From the NCBI GenBank assembly GCA_002328825.1, contig DCWI01000092.1:1-35007 (forward strand): a stretch of 35,007 nucleotides of DNA. Direction: 5' to 3'. Origin of the DNA: Nitrospiraceae bacterium UBA2166 (lineage in GTDB: Bacteria; Nitrospirota; Nitrospiria; Nitrospirales; UBA2166). Below the pieces are notes generated by a model. That model had not been told where the DNA came from. It saw nothing but the letters and a program-made list of their open reading frames with translations, and searched no databases. Shown one piece after another: positions 8,552 through 14,826 of this stretch. Every line of letters begins with the position of its first letter. Positions within the stretch are counted from its first letter, which is position 1. The position numbers and the translations under genes were made by a program.

Positions 8552-8662
8552 CTAATACCACCGCAACTGAAGCATTACTTGTGCTTGATCGTTATTGTAG
8601 GTATCCATCGCGGCATCACGGCCACTGAGCCCATCACGATTGCGAATCTCGTAGTTCATCAT
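8552..8662 (-). pseudogene. Out-of-frame C-terminal end of the OprO/P porin at 8659-9972
   Basis: In the frame shifted by one base relative to the porin above it, translation gives NYEIRNRDGLSG, then DTYNNDQAQVMLQLRWY and a TAG at 8552-8554. This is what the last loop and terminal beta-strand of a porin should look like, ending in an aromatic residue. Adding one A to the run of four (TTTT at 8665-8668 on the plus strand) would join it to the upstream porin without a stop. Confidence 0.65.
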
Positions 8663-9972
8663 GATTTTCGATTGGATGCACCCGGTTGATTAATGAGGTA
8701 GTAATTTGCTCCAAGGGTGAGCCGTGTGTATGTATTGTTAGCCACGTTATTGGGATCCAGCCATTCATACCGGATGGTCGGTTCCCATTGGTTTTCAAAT
8801 TTATACTTGGCATACAGATAGCCGGTCGTCCGTTGGGCGCCCGCCGTCGAGGCAAACCCGGTTACATCCGTCGCCCCTCGACTCACCGCTCCGGGAGCAT
8901 CGTGCCCCGTGATGTACTCGCCTTGTAACCACAAACCGTTGTGGTCGGCAATAGGGCTGGACGAAGTCTTCATATCGGTTCCGGGTGTCCAACGAAAGTC
9001 AAGTCCCAACCGATCGTATTTGCCGTCCCCTCGTCCGAAGACGTTATTGTTTACAGCCGTTGAATGTCCAAACATGGTGGAGGCACTCACCCAAAAGCCT
9101 TTAAAAGGATGATATCGGATACGCCCAATAAAATCTTTCTGTGAATTATTATCGAATGCACCACCAAACTTACCATTGACACTGTTCCCATTCATTATGA
9201 GCGCATTGTATTCAAGGTAGTTGTCTGGACCAAACCGTACCGGAGTACCGATAAATTGCAAATACTGGTCACGTTCTTGAATGAACTCCACGGCATCTGC
9301 GCCAGTTCCTACGCCAGCGAGATACGGAAGCTCAATAAAGTCTAGCAATCCTGCAGAGGTATCAGCCGAAATCCCAAACGGAATACGCCATTGTCCAATT
9401 CGGACGGTGTGAACGTATGGAGCCATCCCTTTCAAAGACCCTGTAGGAGCAAGATCAATGAAGGCTTCACGCATAAGTTGTGTGTTGGTCGGATCCGCTT
9501 TTTCACCCGTTGGTGAAGTTGGTCGCCGAAGGTCTTGACTCGTAAAATTGGCCAGGATATGCCATTTTTTCACCTGAATGGGCCCAAAATTACCTAAGCT
9601 TCCCCGTAACGTGAACTCCGCTCGCTGAATGCTAAAATCATTGGTGCCAACGCCTTCCGGAGTATCTCTCTGGCTATCGCGATACCGAATTTGGAGTGAG
9701 TTCAATCCAAACGAGAGTTTGGGCAAATTCACCGGCGTGGATCGATCAAACGTGGGAAGTTTGCTCACTTGGGTTTTCCAGGCTTTCAACTCTTCAATCT
9801 CTTGTTCTTGTGTTTGCTCTTGCGCACTTACGCCTTGCTCGTCTTCAGGCGCTTGCAGCTTGTTATCCGTGATGAGACCCTTCTCAGGAAGAACATCCTT
9901 GCCCCCAGCAATCACATAGCCGGGACTCAGCATCAGCACAAACAATGCACCAATCAAAAACAGTTGACTCAT
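8659..9972 (-). CDS. Phosphate-selective porin O/P family protein, frameshifted at its 3' end
   Basis: A second OprO/P-family barrel (437 aa as read). The signal peptide is LFLIGALFVLMLSPGYVIAGG, followed by a Gln/Glu-rich coiled-coil segment (EQTQEQEIEELKAWKTQV, about 53-70) typical of porins in this group. The barrel shows DFSIQRAEFTLRGSLG and the family hallmark VRIGQWRIPFGIS. The reading frame ends in NYYLINQPGASNRKS, which is not a barrel terminus. The expected last strand is present downstream in another frame and ends at 8552. The gene is therefore either broken or carries a one-base sequence error near 8665. ATG 9972 has a good upstream AGGAG-type site. The substrate is probably an anion, by family. 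Confidence 0.8.
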   Translation of the reverse strand: MSQLFLIGALFVLMLSPGYVIAGGKDVLPEKGLITDNKLQAPEDEQGVSAQEQTQEQEIEELKAWKTQVSKLPTFDRSTPVNLPKLSFGLNSLQIRYRDSQRDTPEGVGTNDFSIQRAEFTLRGSLGNFGPIQVKKWHILANFTSQDLRRPTSPTGEKADPTNTQLMREAFIDLAPTGSLKGMAPYVHTVRIGQWRIPFGISADTSAGLLDFIELPYLAGVGTGADAVEFIQERDQYLQFIGTPVRFGPDNYLEYNALIMNGNSVNGKFGGAFDNNSQKDFIGRIRYHPFKGFWVSASTMFGHSTAVNNNVFGRGDGKYDRLGLDFRWTPGTDMKTSSSPIADHNGLWLQGEYITGHDAPGAVSRGATDVTGFASTAGAQRTTGYLYAKYKFENQWEPTIRYEWLDPNNVANNTYTRLTLGANYYLINQPGASNRKS

Positions 9973-10150
9973 TACCGCTCCTTTCTCCTCATCTTTCTCT
10001 CATCACGTATACACAACATCAATTCACCAATTGAGACAGCACGGCTTCCGAATAAGAAACTTTCGCCTATGGTAGCCACACGCGTTGCTTCAAGCAACCT
10101 GCAGTCGTGCTCACACGCTTGCCATACTGCTTTACGTCATCACAATCTTC

Positions 10151-10185
10151 CGCTCGTCATTGCTCCGCCGGAGCAGGGGCGAGTG
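10151..10185 (-). terminator. Hairpin downstream of the TauE/SafE gene
   Basis: TGCTCC (10161-10166) and GGAGCA (10170-10175) form a tight hairpin with a 3-base loop, nested in an outer pairing CGCTCG (10151-10156) with CGAGTG (10180-10185). It begins just past the stop of the minus-strand permease gene. No T-run is seen. Confidence 0.4.
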
Positions 10186-10187
10186 AC

Positions 10188-10973
10188 TCAGGTGATAATG
10201 TGCAACAGGATCATTCCTCCTACCACCACCATGAGCACACCGGCATACATTTCAAGGTGCGCTCGCTCAAGTTTTTGCGCCACGAGAGGACCAAAATGTC
10301 CGCCGATTATAACCCCTGGAACCACAAAGAACATCGTGGAGATAAGAACAGCTTGATCTCGAATGAGAGCCTCAACCAATGTAGTATCCATGCGCGAGCA
10401 CAACGCAAAAAAACTCACGATAAAGGTGATGGTCACCGTCGTTCCAACGGCTTCAGCATGATGGTGTATCTGCCGATGATTCATGAGACATGGCCGCAAC
10501 AGTTTCCCCAACCCAGTCGTGATAAATCCGATTAAAAACCCGCCAATTGCCCCCACACTCCAAAACACGCGCGTATGGGGAATGGTCGGCGCACCTCGAA
10601 GTCCAACCTGTTGCAAAACGCGATAGCACCCAAAGGCAGTGATAAACACACCAAACACGCTAAGCACTAAGCTATGCGAAACGTAGCTGGACAAGATGCC
10701 TCCTCCCACACTCAGAGGAATACAGACTTTGAGATATTGGCGCACCAAAAACCAGTGAATCAGATTGGCGCGAAAATTTTTCCATACCCCAGCACCAAAC
10801 CCAAACATCATCGTCACTAATCCAAGCCAAAAGGCAGTTTTTGCATCAAACCCAAGCCACACAACATACACGGGAATCCAAAAGTTGGACCCATTAATTC
10901 CCGAAGAAATGGCTAGAATGGCAATTCCAATCCCAAGCGGAAACAAAAACCAAATTTCAGGATCAATCATCAC
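10188..10973 (-). CDS. TauE/SafE family (DUF81) inner-membrane permease
   Basis: A 261-aa, highly hydrophobic protein with about eight membrane segments and the TauE/SafE pattern: LGIGIAILAISSGINGSNFWIP in the first repeat, then a second repeat with SVGAIGGFLIGFITTGLGKLL and PGVIIGGHFGPLVAQKL. Members move sulfite, sulfoacetate or other small organosulfur or organic anions, and many are of unknown substrate. The start is GTG 10973 or ATG 10970; neither has a clear ribosome binding site. It is transcribed away from the carbonic anhydrase gene. Nothing nearby fixes its substrate. The only other sulfur-linked genes are the DsrE/F/H-like trio 12 kb away. Confidence 0.85.
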   Translation of the reverse strand: MMIDPEIWFLFPLGIGIAILAISSGINGSNFWIPVYVVWLGFDAKTAFWLGLVTMMFGFGAGVWKNFRANLIHWFLVRQYLKVCIPLSVGGGILSSYVSHSLVLSVFGVFITAFGCYRVLQQVGLRGAPTIPHTRVFWSVGAIGGFLIGFITTGLGKLLRPCLMNHRQIHHHAEAVGTTVTITFIVSFFALCSRMDTTLVEALIRDQAVLISTMFFVVPGVIIGGHFGPLVAQKLERAHLEMYAGVLMVVVGGMILLHIIT

Positions 10974-11397
10974 GGGCAGGGGAGTGAAGGAAGAAAATCG
11001 CGTGGTGACTATAGCAAATACCCGCTAGAGACCAGAGGTGGCCTCACAATCGCTTCCACTCTTCCTTTCTCAGTATCGATTAGACTCTTCGATTCCAGAA
11101 AAACTCTCTTGTACAGAAACGAGCATAGCGATGTCCAATCAACTGAGTCAAACACGCAGAACAACGGCACCATCCATATCCACATTCACTAGTACAGCAT
11201 GAATGCTTTGATAACGACGACTTGTACGTACTTCCCCGATTCATTGCGTGGCATGCTTCCTTGTATTTTTTACTCTACTGGTGTACCGCTGCGAAGCGCT
11301 GAGGTCGTCTAAATTTTTTTGAGCCGTTTATGGCTCTCCAAATAGATCTAAATCCGACGTAAACGCAGTATGTGTTAGCGATGGAAGGAGTGCGGAG
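10974..11397. other. Divergent intergenic region, 424 bp
   Basis: Lies between the TauE/SafE gene (minus) and the carbonic anhydrase (plus), so it should contain both promoters. I see no gene. A seven-T run (11314-11320) followed by a 5-bp hairpin GAGCC/GGCTC (11321-11336) sits about 60 bases before the carbonic anhydrase start. This order is wrong for a terminator and could be a leader structure. Confidence 0.45.
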
Positions 11398-11958
11398 ATG
11401 AAGAGTATGGCGTTGGCGCTAATGATGGTCTTCGTAGGTGTATCTGTTCATGCAGGGGAGTCTGCTGTCACAGACTGGGGATACCAGGGAAATAGTGGTC
11501 CCGAACACTGGGGAAGTCTTGGAGCAGAGTTTTCTCTTTGCGACAAGGGGATGGCTCAATCGCCAATCAACATGGTAGGCACTCATTTGATTGAGTTGGA
11601 TGACATCAAATTTTCCTATGTCGACGCCCCTTTCCACGTGATTAACAATGGACACACAATAAAAGAGATTGAGCCGCTTTCCCCTATGGTGAACTCTCGA
11701 TATCCTCAGCATGGTCAGACCGTAAACCATTTCTCCAATGACAGCACTATCACATTTAATGGTGACCTGTACCTGCTTGAGCAATTCCATTTTCATACCC
11801 CGAGTGAGCATACCCTGAATCATCAACATTTTGCGATGGAAATGCACCTTGTTCATCATAATGCACGGCATGAATCGGCAGTCGTCGCGGTATTCATGGA
11901 CGAGGGAAAACACAATCAGGTATTTCAAGAATTTTTAGACCATGCCCCCCCCAAGTAG
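11398..11958 (+). CDS. Alpha-carbonic anhydrase, N-terminal two-thirds (frameshifted)
   Basis: Alpha-class carbonic anhydrase, which interconverts CO2 and bicarbonate. ATG 11398 has GGAAGGAG 7 bases upstream. The signal peptide (ALALMMVFVGVSVHAGE) points to the periplasm. Zinc ligands are visible: two His in QFHFHTPSEH and one in EMHLVHHN. The conserved Cys of FSLCDKGMAQSPIN normally pairs with the Cys of TTPPCSEG, which is present only in the second frame downstream. This frame stops at TAG 11956 just after a run of eight C (11945-11952), at HAPPK. With one more C it continues in register for about 85 residues and gives a complete protein of about 271 aa, a normal length. As read, the product lacks the catalytic Thr region and should be inactive. 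Confidence 0.85.
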   Translation: MKSMALALMMVFVGVSVHAGESAVTDWGYQGNSGPEHWGSLGAEFSLCDKGMAQSPINMVGTHLIELDDIKFSYVDAPFHVINNGHTIKEIEPLSPMVNSRYPQHGQTVNHFSNDSTITFNGDLYLLEQFHFHTPSEHTLNHQHFAMEMHLVHHNARHESAVVAVFMDEGKHNQVFQEFLDHAPPK

Positions 11959-12212
11959 GTGGCGTTATAAACGACCATGAGCATACACTAAACCCCAAAC
12001 ATCTCTTGCCGAAGAATCACTCCTATTATCGATACTTTGGATCGTTTACCACTCCTCCCTGCTCTGAGGGTGTCATTTGGGCCATCATGCACGATCCCAT
12101 TGAGATCTCGACCAAACAGATTCGTCAGTTCACAGCTCTTTTGGGCCACACCAATATACGCCCAACGCAACCTCTTCATAGGCGATTTGTCTTGGAATCG
12201 AAGCCTGAGTAG
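11953..12212 (+). pseudogene. Alpha-carbonic anhydrase, C-terminal part in the shifted frame
   Basis: Directly after the C8 run, the frame one base back reads VGGVINDHEHTLNPKHLLP, then NHSYYRYFGSFTTPPCSEG and VIWAIMHDPIEIS, and ends at TAG 12210-12212. YYRYFGSFTTPPCSEGV holds the conserved Thr-Thr substrate pocket and the second disulfide Cys of the alpha class. No ribosome binding site suits an independent start, so this is the missing end of the gene at 11398. Confidence 0.8.
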
Positions 12213-12344
12213 CACCATAAGGAGGGAAGTGAATAGTCGGCAGCAATTGCGAGTCAGCGAGTATTTGCTATAGCCGACAGTCAAATCTTCTCCTTTCGTG
12301 ATTAGTAGTGTGTCTCTTTGCATTTTAATTTGACGGAGGGAGAT

Positions 12345-12548
12345 ATGCGTATAGTTATTGGAATAAGTAGCGACGATCAGACATTTTCTCTCCTGCGCGT
12401 AGCCGCTCAACTCTATCCCCAGTTGGCATTCACATTGGTACACGCGATCGATCACGGGCTCACACGATATCCAACTCTCGGAACGAAGGCTCGGGGTAAG
12501 GTGCACGAGGAAATGTCTCCCCTCAGCACGCTACTTTGCCAGACCTGA
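12345..12548 (+). pseudogene. Truncated universal-stress-protein-like N-terminus
   Basis: ATG 12345 has a strong ribosome binding site (GGAGGGAG). The start MRIVIGISSDDQTFSLLRVA, then LAFTLVHAID, looks like the first strand and helix of a universal stress protein (UspA-like fold). After about 55 residues the likeness ends, and the frame closes at 12548 (67 codons), against about 140 or more for a full protein. The nucleotide-binding G-rich loop of the C-terminal half is absent. It runs into a NuoM-like tail in another frame, so it looks like one side of a deletion scar. Confidence 0.5.
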
Positions 12549-12715
12549 CTCGCCGCGAGGTGGCGACTGTTATTCCGCTGATCTTGGCGATATTTGCCGT
12601 TGGCCTCTACCCAACCTTCATGCTGGATGTAACGCACATGAGTGTCGCGGTCTTGGTCAAAGATCTAGCCCAAGTTCAACCGCTTCAGATCATAGAAACA
12701 TTAACTGCGCCATGA
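12515..12715 (+). pseudogene. NuoM-like C-terminal remnant
   Basis: In a frame different from the USP-like piece, the sequence reads LPDLTRREVATVIPLILAI, then FAVGLYPTFMLDVTHMSVA, ending with TGA at 12713-12715. The DLTRRE motif followed by a membrane helix with GLYP is typical of the extreme C-terminus of NADH dehydrogenase subunit M and related proton-pumping subunits. No start codon or upstream body of the gene is present. A DabB or Mrp-type relative is an alternative source. Confidence 0.55.
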
Positions 12716-13032
12716 CCATTCCCAATGTCTTTGATGTCCATGATGCTTAGACACGGTGCTTTGTGAGAGTCCACCTTGAACAAAATAGCGGTATCGTTTG
12801 TGCGAATTTTTACAACTTCACCTTTTCAACGTGTGCTATGATCCGACCCCAGTTGAGGGGGGATTATGTGAACTACCAGTGTATGGCTCAACTACACACA
12901 GCGCGCCATACGTAACCCTATTGCAGATGCGGGAAGGCATGTTTCAGAACGAGCAACGATAACCCTAATATTCCAAAAACCGGAATCCCGGGCCTCACTG
13001 CCCACTTTAAGGCGGATTTTGTATCGGGGGCA
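12716..13032. other. Region before the SulP gene; no clear gene, start codon missing
   Basis: Begins with a 12-codon frame (MTIPNVFDVHDA, stop at TAG) and has a weak -10-like TATGAT near 12838. From about 12970 the SulP reading frame already encodes family-like sequence (HFKADFVSGA just before ATG 13033), and it is open back to a TAA near 12911, but without an ATG, GTG or TTG in a good place. The first ATGs (12927, 12939) are in another frame that stops at 12960-12962. Confidence 0.45.
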
Positions 13033-14598
13033 ATGATTTCGTTGATTGCATTGCCTTTGTGTCTTGGGATTGCACTCGCATCGGGTGTGCCTCCCATCGC
13101 AGGCTTATTCACCGCCATTGTCGGTGGCATATTAGCCTCGCGTTTCAACGGTTCGTTCGTAACCATTAGTGGACCAGCAGCAGGGTTGATTGTGGTCAAT
13201 CTCGGCGCGGTAGCAAGTCTTGGCGGACTCGAGCCTGCACCCGGCCAATCGTATGCCGCCGGATATCCCTATGCCCTCGCAGCCATGCTGGTGGCAGGCG
13301 GCTTTATCATGCTGTTCGGGTTGTTGCGGGTTGGGAAGCTGGGAGATTTTTTTCCCACCTCGGTAATTCACGGCATGTTAGCCGGCATTGGCGCGATCAT
13401 TATCGTCAAACAGTTGTTTGTAGCCTTGGGCACCAAGTCCAATGCCGCCCCTGGCGGTCATGGCCTCACTGGAGACATTCTCGCCATTCCGAACGGATTT
13501 ATGACCCTTAACCCCATTATCACACTCATCGGCATTGTAAGCATCGCCATTATTTTGGTCCATCCGTACATAAAAATTGGATTCCTCCGTGCCATTCCAG
13601 CGCCTATGTGGGTCATCCTCGTGACGATTCCGCTTGGACGCTATCTAGACATTGCGACGGAGCGAACCTATACATTCATGGGTACCGTTTACCAACTCGG
13701 ACCACAGTATCTCGTCCAACTTCCAGACAACGTCTTGGACGGAGTCGTTTTTCCGGACTTTGGAAAAATCGCGGAAATGGCCTTCTGGTTCGCGGTGCTC
13801 TCCATTGCGCTCGTGACCACGATCGAGTCCATGCTGAGTGCAGTGGCCGTTGACTCGCTTGATCCCCATAAACGCCGAACGAATCTTGACAAGGATGTAT
13901 TTGGTATGGGCGCTGGTTCGGCTGGCTCGGCCGTGATCGGCGGTCTCCCGATGATTTCTGAAATCGTACGCAGTTCAGCGAATGTGACCAACGGAGCGCA
14001 AACGCAGTGGTCAAATTTCTGGCATGGCACGTTCCTTCTTGTCTTTCTGTTGTTTGGAAAAGCGCTCATTGATATGATCCCCCTGGCTGCCCTCGCTGCC
14101 ATGCTCATCACGGTCGGGTTTAGACTCGCCTCCCCGAAAGAATTTGCGCATGTACTGCACATCGGCAAAAACCAGCTTTTCCTCTTTGTCTTGACAATGG
14201 TCATGGTGGTTGCGACAGACCTTTTGGTTGGGGTGGCTACTGGAATCGTTGCCAAGATGATTATTCACCTGTACTTTGGCGCACCAGTCATGAATGCGTT
14301 TAAGGCAGAGATTACGACGACCCCTATTCAGGGTGGAGAACTCATCAAGATCAAAGATGCGGTGATCTTCTCCAATTATCTGTCCATCAAGGGGTATGTT
14401 TTAAAATTGGATAAGGATACGAAGAAAAATATCACGCTTGATTTCGCGGAAGTTAATTTGGTTGACCATTCAGTGATGGCAGCCCTACAAAACCTTAGAG
14501 GTCTCTTGGCCGAACGTGGGCAAACCCTGACATTGGAGAATATGGACCATATGACTCCGGTGTCAGAGCATCCACTGGCCGCACGGCTTGGGATCTGA
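13033..14598 (+). CDS. SulP family anion transporter with STAS domain, possibly bicarbonate
   Basis: A membrane transporter of the SLC26/SulP family. The first ATG in frame gives 521 aa. The opening MISLIALPLCLGIALASGVPPIAGLFTAIVGG is the first membrane unit, and family sequence continues upstream of this ATG, so the true start may lie at about 12970 (an ATT) or be lost by an indel. Around 10-12 membrane helices follow, including TTIESMLSAVAVD and the loop NVTNGAQTQWSNFWHG. A cytoplasmic STAS domain ends the protein (about residues 425-521; LDFAEVNLVDHSVMAAL carries its conserved Asp-His-Ser). SulP members carry sulfate, bicarbonate (BicA type) or other anions. The adjacent carbonic anhydrase hints at bicarbonate, as inference only. 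Confidence 0.85.
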   Translation: MISLIALPLCLGIALASGVPPIAGLFTAIVGGILASRFNGSFVTISGPAAGLIVVNLGAVASLGGLEPAPGQSYAAGYPYALAAMLVAGGFIMLFGLLRVGKLGDFFPTSVIHGMLAGIGAIIIVKQLFVALGTKSNAAPGGHGLTGDILAIPNGFMTLNPIITLIGIVSIAIILVHPYIKIGFLRAIPAPMWVILVTIPLGRYLDIATERTYTFMGTVYQLGPQYLVQLPDNVLDGVVFPDFGKIAEMAFWFAVLSIALVTTIESMLSAVAVDSLDPHKRRTNLDKDVFGMGAGSAGSAVIGGLPMISEIVRSSANVTNGAQTQWSNFWHGTFLLVFLLFGKALIDMIPLAALAAMLITVGFRLASPKEFAHVLHIGKNQLFLFVLTMVMVVATDLLVGVATGIVAKMIIHLYFGAPVMNAFKAEITTTPIQGGELIKIKDAVIFSNYLSIKGYVLKLDKDTKKNITLDFAEVNLVDHSVMAALQNLRGLLAERGQTLTLENMDHMTPVSEHPLAARLGI

Positions 14599-14682
14599 GG
14601 ACGCCTTGTCACAAAGTTGGCGCATCGATGTTTCATAGTTTCGTGGCGCCCTCTGAAACGGAATTGCATTTGAAATACGCCT

Positions 14683-14723
14683 AGCCATGTCCTGCCCCAG
14701 ATTCGCTGGGGCAGGACATGGCT
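14683..14723. terminator. Perfect 18-bp hairpin between convergent SulP and gyrA genes
   Basis: AGCCATGTCCTGCCCCAG (14683-14700) and CTGGGGCAGGACATGGCT (14706-14723) pair perfectly around a 5-base loop, ATTCG. It lies between the stop of the plus-strand SulP gene and the stop of the minus-strand gyrA. There is no T-run on either side. It is probably a two-way terminator; a mobile palindromic repeat is possible, but I found no second copy in the window. Confidence 0.6.
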
Positions 14724-14826
14724 GTGGGGCCTACCAACCCCTCGCAAGTACCAGAGATCGTCGATGCTCGCTAGGAATCTCTTACGAATTTCTTGGGGAT
14801 CGTCTGCCTTGTAGGGCGGTTGGGAT

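Noticed and set aside
11314..11336. Terminator made of a T-run and GAGCC/GGCTC hairpin
   Set aside because: The T-run precedes the hairpin on the plus strand and becomes an A-run after it on the minus strand, so it fits neither direction.
11419..11928. Minus-strand frame of 169 codons opposite the carbonic anhydrase
   Set aside because: The plus strand encodes clear carbonic anhydrase motifs; the antisense frame has none.
11945..11975. Programmed -1 frameshift on the C8 run as a regular mechanism
   Set aside because: No stimulating hairpin or pseudoknot is evident just downstream, and a plain indel or sequence error is simpler. Kept as an option in the finding only.
13689..14255. Minus-strand frame of 188 codons opposite the SulP gene
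   Set aside because: Shadow of the transporter; the reading is rich in Ser, Thr and Pro without a recognisable domain.
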